In this document: piece after piece, positions 15,780 to 23,198 of the stretch
Numbering within the stretch: position 1 is the first letter of the stretch
Layout: the number at the start of each line of letters is the position of its first letter
Origin: SZAS-103 sp043747745
GTDB lineage: Bacteria > Pseudomonadota > Gammaproteobacteria > Xanthomonadales > Xanthomonadaceae
Assembly: GCA_043747745.1 (NCBI GenBank)
Contig: JAYTOP010000057.1
Coordinates: 1 to 35,868, forward strand
Direction of reading: 5' to 3'
DNA: 35,868 nucleotides
Program-made: the position numbers and the translations under genes
Notes under the pieces: generated by a model
What the model was told of the DNA's origin: nothing
What the model saw: the letters and a program-made list of their open reading frames with translations, nothing else
Databases searched by the model: none

Positions 15780-16688
15780 ATGAAAGCAGCTCGCAGACTT
15801 CATGCCGTCATGGCAATCCTCGCGGCGCTGGCCGCCGGTGTCGCCCAGGCCAATCCAGTGCGCTGGCAGCTCAACATGACGCCGGGCGTGACTGACGTTT
15901 CCGAGCGTGTGCAGTCGTTGCACAACCTCACTTTGTGGATCTGCGTGGTTATCGGCGTGCTGGTCTTCGGCGCGATGGCGTACGCGATGTTCGCATTCCG
16001 CAAGTCCAAGGGCGCGGTGCCTGCGACCTGGAGCCACAACACCACGGCCGAGATCATCTGGACGGTCGTGCCGATCCTGATCCTGATCGTGATGGCGGTG
16101 CCGGCTACCAAGACGCTGTTCCAGATGTACGACACCAGCAAGTCCGAGATGACGGTCAAGATCACCGGCTACCAGTGGGTGTGGCGTTACGAATACATGG
16201 GAGAGAACGTCCAGTTCCTGAGCCGCCTCGAGCGCAGCAGCGACCGCACCCGCGCACTCGGTTCGGGTATGGACCCGTACGCGGTGAAGGTTGGCGATGA
16301 GAACACCTACCTGCTCGACGTCGATCATCCGCTAGTGTTGCCTGTTGGTACCAAGATCCGCTTCGTGGTTACCGGCGACGACGTGATCCATGCATGGTGG
16401 GTTCCGGTGCTCGGCTGGAAGCAGGATGCAATCCCGGGCATCGTCAACGAGAACTGGACCCGCATCAACAAGGTCGGCGTGTATCGCGGCCAGTGCGCCG
16501 AGCTGTGCGGCCGCGACCACGGCTTCATGCCGATCGTGGTGAAGGCGGTGCCGAAGGCTGAGTTCAAGAGCTGGCTCGCCGCGCAACGCAGCGCGAACGA
16601 TGCCGCTGCGACCGCCTCCGCTGCCCCGGTCGCGACTCCCGATGCTGCCGTTGCGCCTGTCGCCGTTGCTGCCCCCGCAGCGCGCTGA
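15780..16688 (+). CDS. coxB: Cytochrome c oxidase subunit II
   Basis: This is the CuA subunit of an aa3-type oxidase; it accepts electrons from cytochrome c in the periplasm. From the ATG at 15780 the protein has 302 residues: a signal peptide (MKAARRLHAVMAILAALAAG), two membrane helices (LWICVVIGVLVFGAMAYAMF and IIWTVVPILILIVMAVPAT), then the periplasmic cupredoxin domain. YQWVWRYEYMGE is the aromatic electron-entry region. The CuA ligands are in VIHAWWVP and GQCAELCGRDHGFM (C-x3-C-x3-H-x2-M). The tail from about residue 275 is Ala/Val/Pro-rich with no fused cytochrome c domain. A hairpin (CCGGTTC/GAACCGG, 16692-16710) lies between it and coxA and may separate their expression or stabilise the mRNA. 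Confidence 0.97.
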   Translation: MKAARRLHAVMAILAALAAGVAQANPVRWQLNMTPGVTDVSERVQSLHNLTLWICVVIGVLVFGAMAYAMFAFRKSKGAVPATWSHNTTAEIIWTVVPILILIVMAVPATKTLFQMYDTSKSEMTVKITGYQWVWRYEYMGENVQFLSRLERSSDRTRALGSGMDPYAVKVGDENTYLLDVDHPLVLPVGTKIRFVVTGDDVIHAWWVPVLGWKQDAIPGIVNENWTRINKVGVYRGQCAELCGRDHGFMPIVVKAVPKAEFKSWLAAQRSANDAAATASAAPVATPDAAVAPVAVAAPAAR

Positions 16689-16740
16689 TCACCGGTTCTC
16701 GCCGAACCGGCTTCGCCAAATATTTACAGAGGCTTCGATC

Positions 16741-18372
16741 ATGGCTACCCACAACACCGCCGTTGCGCAGCAAGACGGACACGAGCACGACGATCATGCG
16801 CTCAAGGAAGGCTTCTTCCATCGCTGGTTCATGTCCACGAACCACAAGGACATCGGCACGCTGTATTTGATCTTTTCGCTGGTCATGTTCCTGGTCGGCG
16901 GCAGCATGGCGATGGTGATCCGCGCCGAGTTGTTCCAGCCCGGCCTGCAGTTCGTGCAGCCCGAGTTCTTCAACCAGATGACCACGATGCACGCTCTGAT
17001 CATGATCTTCGGCGCAGTGATGCCGGCGTTCGTGGGCTTGGCGAACTGGATGATCCCGATGATGATCGGCGCGCCGGACATGGCGTTGCCGCGCATGAAC
17101 AACTGGTCGTTCTGGATCCTGCCGTTCGCATTCACCATGTTGCTGCTGACTCTGGTCATGCCGGGCGGCGCGCCTGCCGGTGGCTGGACGATGTATCCGC
17201 CGCTTTCGCTGCAGGGCGGCACCAACGTCGCCTTCATGGTGTTCGCGATCCACATGATGGGCATCAGCTCGATCATGGGTGCGATCAACATCATCGCGAC
17301 GATCCTCAACATGCGCGCGCCGGGTATCGACCTGCTGAAGATGCCGGTGTTCGTGTGGTCGTGGCTGATCACCGCGTTCCTGCTGATCGCGGTGATGCCG
17401 GTGCTCGCGGGCGCGGTCACCATGCTGCTGACCGACAAGTATTTTGGTACCAGCTTCTTCTACGCGGCCGGCGGCGGCGACCCGGTGATGTTCCAGCACA
17501 TTTTCTGGTTCTTCGGGCACCCCGAGGTCTACATCATGATCCTGCCGGCGTTCGGGATCATTTCGGAGATCATCCCGACCTTCGCGCGCAAGCCGCTGTT
17601 CGGCTATCAGGCGATGGTTTACGCGATCGCCTCGATCGCGTTCCTGAGCTTCATCGTGTGGGCGCACCACATGTTCACCGTCGGCATGCCGTTCGGCGGC
17701 GAGCTGTTCTTCATGTACTCGACGATGTTGATCGCGATCCCGACCGGCGTGAAGGTGTTCAACTGGGTCTCCACGATGTGGAAGAGCTCGATGACCTTCG
17801 AGACGCCGATGCTGTTCGCGATCGGCTTCGTCATCCTGTTCACGATCGGCGGATTCTCGGGCCTGATGCTTGCGATGGTGCCGGCCGACTTCCAGTACCA
17901 GGACACCTACTTCGTTGTCGCCCACTTCCACTACGTGCTGGTGACCGGCGCGATCTTCGCGATCATGGCCGGCGTGTATTACTGGCTGCCGAAGTGGACC
18001 GGCCACATGTACAACGAGACGCTCGGCAAGTGGCATTTCTGGCTGAGCACGATCTTCGTCAACGTGCTGTTCTTCCCGCAGCACTTCCTGGGCCTGGCCG
18101 GCATGCCGCGCCGTATCCCCGACTACAACGTCGCATTCGCGGACTTCAATGCGATCTCCTCGATCGGCGGCTTCGCGTTCGGCCTGAGCCAGTTGCTGTT
18201 CGTGTACATCGTGTGGAGCACTGCGCGTGGCGGCGTCAAGGCCGAGGCGCGTTCGTGGGAAGGCGCGCGTGGACTGGAGTGGACCCTGTCCTCGCCGCCG
18301 CCGCACCACAGCTTCACCACGCCGCCGGTGATCAAGGACGGCGATCTCGCCCACGGTGATGTCACCCACTAG
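16741..18372 (+). CDS. coxA: Cytochrome c oxidase subunit I
   Basis: This is the catalytic heme a / heme a3-CuB subunit, with about 12 membrane helices and 543 residues. The start at 16741 has AGAGG upstream and a short His/Asp-rich N-terminus (DGHEHDDHALKEGFFHRW). STNHKDIGTLYL begins the fold. TTMHALIMIFGAVMPAF carries a heme a ligand. WFFGHPEVYIMILPAFG contains the CuB His cross-linked to Tyr. VWAHHMFTVGMP has the two other CuB His. VVAHFHYVLVTGA holds the heme a3 and heme a His. The H-P-E-V-Y motif marks a type A heme-copper oxidase with a D/K-type proton path. Confidence 0.98.
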   Translation: MATHNTAVAQQDGHEHDDHALKEGFFHRWFMSTNHKDIGTLYLIFSLVMFLVGGSMAMVIRAELFQPGLQFVQPEFFNQMTTMHALIMIFGAVMPAFVGLANWMIPMMIGAPDMALPRMNNWSFWILPFAFTMLLLTLVMPGGAPAGGWTMYPPLSLQGGTNVAFMVFAIHMMGISSIMGAINIIATILNMRAPGIDLLKMPVFVWSWLITAFLLIAVMPVLAGAVTMLLTDKYFGTSFFYAAGGGDPVMFQHIFWFFGHPEVYIMILPAFGIISEIIPTFARKPLFGYQAMVYAIASIAFLSFIVWAHHMFTVGMPFGGELFFMYSTMLIAIPTGVKVFNWVSTMWKSSMTFETPMLFAIGFVILFTIGGFSGLMLAMVPADFQYQDTYFVVAHFHYVLVTGAIFAIMAGVYYWLPKWTGHMYNETLGKWHFWLSTIFVNVLFFPQHFLGLAGMPRRIPDYNVAFADFNAISSIGGFAFGLSQLLFVYIVWSTARGGVKAEARSWEGARGLEWTLSSPPPHHSFTTPPVIKDGDLAHGDVTH

Positions 18373-18435
18373 GCTAGTGCGATCATCCGTGATCGCTGCA
18401 ATGGAATGAATTGACCCTGGGCTGTTGTTCTATCG

Positions 18436-18469
18436 GGCTCAGAGATCACAAGCGGCCATCCATGGCCGC
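18436..18469 (-). repeat. GGA-loop repeat, hairpin 1 plus linker only
   Basis: On the minus strand GCGGCCA-TGGA-TGGCCGC (18452-18469) forms a 7-bp stem. The following CTTGTGATC closely matches the CTTGTTGATC that follows hairpin 1 in the dnaG copy. The second hairpin is absent, so this looks like a decayed or half unit. It lies in the 135-base gap between coxA and the small membrane peptide gene. Confidence 0.6.
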
Positions 18470-18507
18470 ACTTTCAACAGGTGCGCTGCTCCGTGAGTGA
18501 TACCCAG

Positions 18508-18624
18508 ATGAACTCAGATCAAAAACTGCAGCGCGCACGCGTGCGGCGGACGCTTTGGATCATGGGGTCGATCGCGTTCACGATCTACGTCGCTTTCATC
18601 CTGCGCGGAGTGCTGGGGAAGTGA
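18508..18624 (+). CDS. Small single-TM peptide of the cox operon (38 aa)
   Basis: The ATG at 18508 opens a 38-codon frame: MNSDQKLQRARVRRTLWIMG, then SIAFTIYVAFILRGVLGK. It has a positively charged N-terminus followed by one hydrophobic helix, so it should sit in the inner membrane with its N-terminus inside. An in-frame GTG at 18493 is an alternative start. Its stop TGA overlaps the GTG start of ctaG (GTGA), which implies translational coupling and supports it being real. Tiny membrane peptides at this spot occur in related cox operons; I do not know a tested function. It may be a small oxidase subunit or an assembly helper for CtaG. Confidence 0.75.
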   Translation: MNSDQKLQRARVRRTLWIMGSIAFTIYVAFILRGVLGK

Positions 18625-19241
18625 GCGGCGACGGCAGCAAGCCCGACGATGGCGCACCTGGTCGCAAGCCCGACAGCACCAAACTCGTGAAGCGGCTTGC
18701 GCTGGTGATGGTTGGCGGTTTCCTGTTCACGTTTTCGCTCGTGCCGGTTTACCGTATCGCCTGCGAGAAGGTGCTCGGCATCAAGCTGCAGGAAGGCCCG
18801 GCCGGGCAGAAACGCGTGGTGGGCATGCATGCCGATGAAAAGCGCACGGTCACCGTGCAGTTCGACGGCAACGTCAACCTTGAATTGCCGTGGAGCTTCC
18901 ATCCCAGCAAGCTGAGCATGCAGGTGCATCCGGGCGAGCTGTATTCGGCGACTTATTGGGCGAAGAACGAGTCCGACCATGCCATCGTCGGCAATGCTGC
19001 GCCGTCGATCACGCCGAATCGCGGAGCGAGCTATTTCAACAAGACCGAATGCTTCTGCTTCACCCAGCAGACCTTGCAGGCCGGGGAAGAGAAGCTGATG
19101 CCGGTGCGCTTCATCGTCGATCCGGCCTTGCCGCCCGACGTCACCACGCTCACGCTGTCGTACACGTTCTACAATAACGAGATCGCCACCGCCCACCTGA
19201 AGGCACAGGACCCATCCCTGGCAGTCAGGTCGGCACCGTAA
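18621..19241 (+). CDS. ctaG: Cytochrome c oxidase assembly protein CtaG/Cox11
   Basis: This is a copper chaperone that delivers Cu to the CuB site of subunit I. From the GTG at 18621 the protein has 206 residues: a hydrophilic cytosolic start, one membrane helix (LALVMVGGFLFTFSLVPVY) and a periplasmic immunoglobulin-like domain. RIACEKVLGIKL follows the helix as in Cox11. The copper-binding CFCF motif is in KTECFCFTQQTLQAGE, and MPVRFIVDPALPPDV is also conserved. The start overlaps the small peptide gene by 4 bases and coxC follows after 33 bases. Confidence 0.95.
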   Translation: MSGDGSKPDDGAPGRKPDSTKLVKRLALVMVGGFLFTFSLVPVYRIACEKVLGIKLQEGPAGQKRVVGMHADEKRTVTVQFDGNVNLELPWSFHPSKLSMQVHPGELYSATYWAKNESDHAIVGNAAPSITPNRGASYFNKTECFCFTQQTLQAGEEKLMPVRFIVDPALPPDVTTLTLSYTFYNNEIATAHLKAQDPSLAVRSAP

Positions 19242-19274
19242 CGCAACAGCCCAGACCACAGCACGGACATCGCC

Positions 19275-20153
19275 ATGGCGCAGACGCAGGTTCAAGACAG
19301 CAACATCTATTTCGTGCCGCACGGCAGTCGCTGGCCGATCTACGGCTCGGTCGCCATGTTCACCACGATGTTCGGTGTCGCCAACTGGGTGAACGATGCC
19401 GAATGGGGCAAGTGGGTGTTCTTCACCGGCCTCGCGTTGATGATCGGCACCCTGTTCGGCTGGTTCGCCGACGTGATTGGCGAGAGCTTGCGCAAGCTCT
19501 ACAGCAACCAGGTGGACGTCTCGTTCCGCATGGGCATGATGTGGTTCATCTTTTCGGAAGTGATGTTCTTCGCGGCATTCTTCGGCGCGCTGTTCTATGC
19601 ACGCATGCTTTCGGTGCCGTGGCTCGGCGGCGTAGGCAAGGGCGTGGCGACCAACAATCTGTTGTGGAATGGTTACGACGCCGCGTGGCCGACCAACGGG
19701 CCGGGCAACCTCGGCGGCCATTTTGAAACGATCCCCGCGTGGGGTGTGCCGCTGCTGAACACGCTGATCCTGCTGTCGTCGGGCGTGACCATCACCATCG
19801 CCCACCATGCGTTGCGCGCGGGTCACCGCAAGCAGTTGCTGATCTGGCTGGGCGCGACCATCCTGCTTGGCGCGAGCTTCCTGTGGTTTCAGGCGCACGA
19901 ATACATCGAGGCCTACACCCAGAACAACTTGATGCTGACCAGCGGCGTGTACGGCTCCACGTTCTTCATGCTGACCGGCTTCCACGGCATGCATGTGACG
20001 CTCGGCGCGATCATGCTGTCGGTGATCTGGTTCCGTTGCGCGAGCGGCCACTTCACCAAGGATCACCATTTCGCGTTCGAGGCGGTGGCTTGGTACTGGC
20101 ACTTCGTCGACGTGGTGTGGCTGGGACTTTTCGTGTTCGTTTACGTGTTGTAG
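19275..20153 (+). CDS. coxC: Cytochrome c oxidase subunit III
   Basis: The 292-residue, seven-helix subunit III stabilises the active site of subunit I and its proton path. Family signatures include GMMWFIFSEVMFFAAFFGAL, LNTLILLSSGVTITIAHHAL, FQAHEYIEAY, STFFMLTGFHGMHVTLG and the C-terminal EAVAWYWHFVDVVWLGLFV. The conserved Glu of SEVMFF and the HxxxG/WHFVD ends are intact. It is the last structural subunit gene of the first part of the operon and is followed by a strong terminator, so the assembly genes from 20712 on probably need their own promoter. Confidence 0.97.
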   Translation: MAQTQVQDSNIYFVPHGSRWPIYGSVAMFTTMFGVANWVNDAEWGKWVFFTGLALMIGTLFGWFADVIGESLRKLYSNQVDVSFRMGMMWFIFSEVMFFAAFFGALFYARMLSVPWLGGVGKGVATNNLLWNGYDAAWPTNGPGNLGGHFETIPAWGVPLLNTLILLSSGVTITIAHHALRAGHRKQLLIWLGATILLGASFLWFQAHEYIEAYTQNNLMLTSGVYGSTFFMLTGFHGMHVTLGAIMLSVIWFRCASGHFTKDHHFAFEAVAWYWHFVDVVWLGLFVFVYVL

Positions 20154-20181
20154 GCGGCGCAGCTAGCTGCGGCGAACGGAG

Positions 20182-20208
20182 GGTCGGCGCTGCCGGCCTT
20201 TTGTTTTT
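20182..20208 (+). terminator. Rho-independent terminator after coxC
   Basis: GGTCGGC-GCT-GCCGGCC (7-bp stem with one G-T pair) is followed directly by TTTTGTTTTT, 28 bases after the coxC stop. Confidence 0.85.
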
Positions 20209-20239
20209 GATGCACAGGACGCGCGAATGCCGCGGGCGG

Positions 20240-20292
20240 TCGATTACGGCTTCCTGCCTCCCGCGACACTTGTGCATCCATGCACATCGCAG
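20240..20292 (-). repeat. Two-hairpin GGA-loop repeat, intergenic copy facing left
   Basis: On the minus strand hairpin 1 is GTGCA-TGGA-TGCAC (20272-20285) and hairpin 2 is GGC-AGGAA-GCC (20248-20258), joined by AAGTGTCGCGGGA. About 50 bases are almost identical to the copy at 33970-34030 on the other strand. Confidence 0.85.
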
Positions 20293-20325
20293 GCCGAAAA
20301 ATGCTCCTGCATTTTCGGCATTTTT
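20293..20325 (+). terminator. Terminator-like hairpin between repeat copies
   Basis: GCCGAAAAATG and CATTTTCGGC pair around CTCCTG and are followed by ATTTTT. It is the second terminator-like structure behind coxC and sits exactly between two oppositely oriented repeat units, so it may be part of the repeat cluster and not a working terminator. Confidence 0.45.
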
Positions 20326-20328
20326 GAT

Positions 20329-20390
20329 GTCCATGGATGGACAAATGCCGCGAGCGCAGGATGCGCAGGAGAGGCCGCCATCCATGGTGG
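20329..20390 (+). repeat. GGA-loop repeat, intergenic copy facing right, closed by an inverted hairpin
   Basis: Hairpin 1 is GTCCA-TGGA-TGGAC (20329-20342). AAATGCCGCGA follows, then hairpin 2 GCGC-AGGAT-GCGC (20354-20366). An opposite-strand hairpin 1, CCACCA-TGGA-TGGCGG on minus with one mismatch (20375-20390), closes the block. ATGCGCAGGAGCGGCGGCC, a second partial tail, follows to 20413. This and the left-facing copy fill the 265-base gap between coxC and the twin-TM gene. Confidence 0.8.
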
Positions 20391-20418
20391 TCAGATGCGC
20401 AGGAGCGGCGGCGGCCGA

Positions 20419-20628
20419 TCAATTGCCAATGTTGTGCGGCTTGATCCAGCCGCTCCAGATGCCGATGCCGATGATCGCGATCAGCGCGACTGACAGGCCG
20501 ATGCGCCAGGTCAGCGAGCGCACCATTCGGTCGTTCCCGCCCTTGTCCACCATCATGTAGTACAGACCGGCGCCAAGGTTGTAAACGATGACCACGAGGA
20601 ACGCGATGATGAGGAGCTTCTGCAACAT
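20419..20628 (-). CDS. DUF2909-like twin transmembrane protein
   Basis: The 69-residue protein has two hydrophobic helices, LLIIAFLVVIVYNLGAGLYY and IGLSVALIAIIGIGIWSGWI, separated by the charged loop DKGGNDRMVRSLTWR. This is the layout of the DUF2909 'twin transmembrane' proteins that sit beside SURF1 in pseudomonad and xanthomonad oxidase clusters. It is transcribed away from surf1. A role in oxidase assembly is inferred from position only. The start ATGTTGCAG at 20628 has no alternative nearby. Confidence 0.82.
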   Translation of the reverse strand: MLQKLLIIAFLVVIVYNLGAGLYYMMVDKGGNDRMVRSLTWRIGLSVALIAIIGIGIWSGWIKPHNIGN

Positions 20629-20711
20629 GGTCTGTGTCCGTTGATCGCTGTCAGGCCCGCATTATCGCGCGGATGCGCGCCGTCTGCGACGCGCGCAGGT
20701 TGCTGCGCGTG

Positions 20712-21467
20712 AAACGCATCCTGCTGCCATTGCTCGCGTTGGCGTGCATCGCCGGTTTCGTGCGACTGGGTTTCTGGCAGCTGCATCGCGCCGACTACAA
20801 GGATGCGTTGCTGGCGCGCAGCCATCAGATCCTTGGCGAACGGCATGCGCAGCCGCTGGCTGCCGAAACCGACGCGCAAACAGCCGACAACTCTGCCGGC
20901 AACGATTCTGCGTGGAGTGCGGGTCATGGCCATTTCCTGCCGTTGCCCGCCGTGCTGCTGGACAACCAGGTGCGCGATGGCCGACCCGGTGTGCGCGTGT
21001 ATCGCGCGTTCCAGCCCGATGGTGCGCAGCGCGCGTTGCTCGTCGAACTCGGCTGGCGGCCGCTGCCATCGCATCGCGAGCTGCCGCTCGAGCCTGCATT
21101 GCCCGGGAGCTGGGACGTGCAAGGCCTGCTGGCGGCGCCTCCGGCTGCAGGGTTGAATCTTGGCGGCTCGGGCGTCCAGCGTCAGCCTGACGGGGCGCTG
21201 CTATTGGTCCGTCTGGATCCATCGAACGTGGCGAAGGCGTTGGCGTTGCAGCACGGACTCGCCACGCGCGTGCTGCGCCTCGACCCGGCGCTCAAGCTTG
21301 GTTATGCACGCGATCTCGACGTGCTCGGTGGCAGCATGCCGCCAGAGCGCCATCGCGGTTACGCCGTGCAGTGGTTCGGGATGGCGCTCGGACTGCTGAT
21401 CGTCAGCATCGTTGTCTCCCGCCGCAAAGTCGCGCCAACGTCAACGCAAGGAAAACAGGCTCCATGA
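20712..21467 (+). CDS. SURF1 family oxidase assembly protein
   Basis: SURF1 proteins help insert heme a into subunit I. From the GTG at 20712 the protein has 251 residues, VKRILLPLLALACIAGFVRL giving the first helix, then GFWQLHRADYKD, the conserved WQ-x-x-R motif. LLDNQVRDGRPGVRVYRAFQ, VELGWRPLPSHREL, and the C-terminal helix HRGYAVQWFGMALGLLIVSIV with the GYAVQWF signature complete the family pattern. An ATG at 20673 in the same frame is the main alternative; it adds 13 residues before the KR. The gene overlaps the next by ATGA. Confidence 0.9.
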   Translation, partial: KRILLPLLALACIAGFVRLGFWQLHRADYKDALLARSHQILGERHAQPLAAETDAQTADNSAGNDSAWSAGHGHFLPLPAVLLDNQVRDGRPGVRVYRAFQPDGAQRALLVELGWRPLPSHRELPLEPALPGSWDVQGLLAAPPAAGLNLGGSGVQRQPDGALLLVRLDPSNVAKALALQHGLATRVLRLDPALKLGYARDLDVLGGSMPPERHRGYAVQWFGMALGLLIVSIVVSRRKVAPTSTQGKQAP

Positions 21468-22018
21468 CTCCCGTCTCGACGCCGTCGCAAACACGGTCGC
21501 GCCTGATGCTGTTGTTGATCGCCGCGCTCTTCGTCGCGCCGTTCGCGAGCGCGCTCTACCTGTATTACACCGGCTGGCAGCCGGACCACACGAAAAATTA
21601 TGGCGAGATGCTGCGGCCTGCGCGCGATCTGCGCGAGGTGCGGTTCACCCGGGCCGACGGCAGCCGTTTCGAATGGCATCACGAGGACCACGTCTGGCGT
21701 GTGCTGGTTGCGCCACCAGCCGATTGCGGGGCTGCCTGCGACAAGCTCGCGGATGCGTTGCATCGCATCTGGATCGGGCTCGGCCATGATGCCGATCATG
21801 TGCAGGTGTTGTGGGTCGGCACGCCACCGCACGAGGGCTTCCGCGCGTTGCTGCCGGTCAGCGTCGACGCTTCGCTGGCGGCGCGGCTGCCGGACGCCGC
21901 GCGCGTCGATGCGATCCCGGTGTACGTGATCGATCCGAGCGGCTATCTGATCCTGCGCTACGCGCCGGGCTTCGATCCGGGCGGATTGCGCCGCGATCTC
22001 GCACAATTGCTGAAGTAG
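21464..22018 (+). CDS. Membrane-anchored Sco-like (thioredoxin-fold) protein with CxxxC
   Basis: The 184-residue protein is coupled to surf1 through an ATGA overlap. One helix near residues 13-36 (LMLLLIAALFVAPFASALYL) anchors a periplasmic domain. That domain contains PPADCGAACDKLADALHRIW, with Cys88 and Cys92 spaced as in the Sco copper motif C-x3-C. HVQVLWVGTP, IPVYVIDPSGYLILRYAPGF and a final LRRDLAQLLK follow, parallel to the Sco order 'KVQVVFVTVDP ... YLIDPDGRL ... DLRALL'. The distal His ligand expected before the YLIDP strand is not seen. Position matches the unnamed gene between SURF1 and CtaA in Pseudomonas. A copper or thiol-redox role in CuA assembly is my inference. Confidence 0.75.
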   Translation: MTPVSTPSQTRSRLMLLLIAALFVAPFASALYLYYTGWQPDHTKNYGEMLRPARDLREVRFTRADGSRFEWHHEDHVWRVLVAPPADCGAACDKLADALHRIWIGLGHDADHVQVLWVGTPPHEGFRALLPVSVDASLAARLPDAARVDAIPVYVIDPSGYLILRYAPGFDPGGLRRDLAQLLK

Positions 22019-22040
22019 ACAGGAAGATCCTCACCAACCA

Positions 22041-23198
22041 ATGAGCACGCACCGTCATTTTCATCGTCTTGCCTGGCTGGCCGCCGCGTTCGCCCTGGGC
22101 GTTATCGTGTTCGGCGCGTTTGTGCGCTTGTCCAACGCCGGCCTGAGCTGTCCGGACTGGCCGACCTGCTACGGCCACGCGGCATGGCCCACGCAGGCGC
22201 ACGATATCGCCAATGCGAATGCGCACTTTGCGCTGCCAGTCGAAGTCCACAAGACGTGGCGCGAGCAGACGCATCGGCACCTGGCGTCGACGCTGGGCAC
22301 GTTGGTGCTGTTACTGACGTTGCTGGCGGTGCGCCGCCGGCGCGGTGGCGTTGCAATCGTTCTCGGCGCAAGCGCGTTGATCGCGAGCTCGATCCCGCTC
22401 TACATCCACACGCAGTACCTCTGGGCTGGAGCATGCGTGGTCGCTGGCGAACTGTTGTTGCTGGGCAGTGCAGCGCGCTGGTCCGGCGACCAGTCGCGGT
22501 TGGCAACGATTGCGCTCGCGCTGATCGTCTTTCAGGCCTTGCTTGGCATGTGGACCGTGACCTGGCTGGTGATGCCCATCGTGGTGATGGGCCACCTGCT
22601 TGGCGGCCTCGCGACGTTCGCGTTGCTGAGCGCGATGGCATGGCGCGCGACGCCCGAAGGCCGGCTCACGCTGGCCGGTGCATCCCGATTGCGGGTGTTG
22701 CTGTGGATCGGATTCGCGCTGCTGGTCGTGCAGATCGCGCTCGGCGGCTGGACCAGCACGAATTACGCCGCATGGGCCTGCGGCACCGATTTCCCGAAGT
22801 GCCTCGACCAGTGGTGGCCGGCCAGCGATTTCCGTCAGGCATTCGTCTTGTGGCGCGGTTTCGGCGTCGATTATTCCGGCGGCGTGCTCGACAACCCCGC
22901 GCGCGTCGCGATCCAGATGAGCCATCGCATCGTCGCGTTTCTCGTGTTCGGCCACTTGACCGGCGTCGGCATCCGCCTGCTGCGCACGCCGGGCTTGCGA
23001 TTCTGGGGTTCTGCGCTGTTGGTCTTGCTGGTGGCGCAGATCGCACTCGGCGTCAGCAACGTGATGTTCGCGCTGCCGCTGCCGGTCGCGGTCGCGCACA
23101 ACGCGGGCGCCGCGTTGCTGCTGTTCGTGCTGGTCACATTGCTCGCACGCCTGCGCGAGCCGGGCGATGCGGCTGCGACCGCGACCGCGACCGCATGA
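22041..23198 (+). CDS. ctaA: Heme A synthase (COX15/CtaA)
   Basis: This converts heme O to heme A by oxidising the C8 methyl group in the membrane. The protein has 385 residues and about eight helices. Heme-ligand and family motifs: FVRLSNAGLSCPDWPTCYG, EVHKTWREQTHRHLAS (two His), GGWTSTNYAAWACGTDFPKC, IQMSHRIVAFLVFGHLTG and PVAVAHNAGAALLLF. Both extracytoplasmic cysteine pairs are present. The C-terminus is a short Ala/Thr repeat (DAAATATATA). It begins 22 bases after the Sco-like gene and overlaps ctaB by ATGA. Confidence 0.96.
   Translation: MSTHRHFHRLAWLAAAFALGVIVFGAFVRLSNAGLSCPDWPTCYGHAAWPTQAHDIANANAHFALPVEVHKTWREQTHRHLASTLGTLVLLLTLLAVRRRRGGVAIVLGASALIASSIPLYIHTQYLWAGACVVAGELLLLGSAARWSGDQSRLATIALALIVFQALLGMWTVTWLVMPIVVMGHLLGGLATFALLSAMAWRATPEGRLTLAGASRLRVLLWIGFALLVVQIALGGWTSTNYAAWACGTDFPKCLDQWWPASDFRQAFVLWRGFGVDYSGGVLDNPARVAIQMSHRIVAFLVFGHLTGVGIRLLRTPGLRFWGSALLVLLVAQIALGVSNVMFALPLPVAVAHNAGAALLLFVLVTLLARLREPGDAAATATATA

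Noticed and set aside
16564..18369. A 600-codon open frame antisense to coxA
   Set aside because: Its composition (Arg, His, Asp, Gln-rich) is the usual shadow of a high-GC coding strand; coxA has all its catalytic motifs.
20293..20413. CRISPR-like array in the repeat cluster near coxC
   Set aside because: The units are palindromic, in alternating orientation and irregularly spaced, with no unique equal-length spacers or cas genes.
20217..20560. Small proteins read from the coxC/twin-TM gap
   Set aside because: Their residues come from the palindromic repeats in several frames, with no ribosome site or conserved pattern.
22184..23194. A long N-terminal extension of CtaB
   Set aside because: The extra frame runs through ctaA in another frame; the ATG at 23195 starts the conserved CtaB fold with an ATGA overlap.
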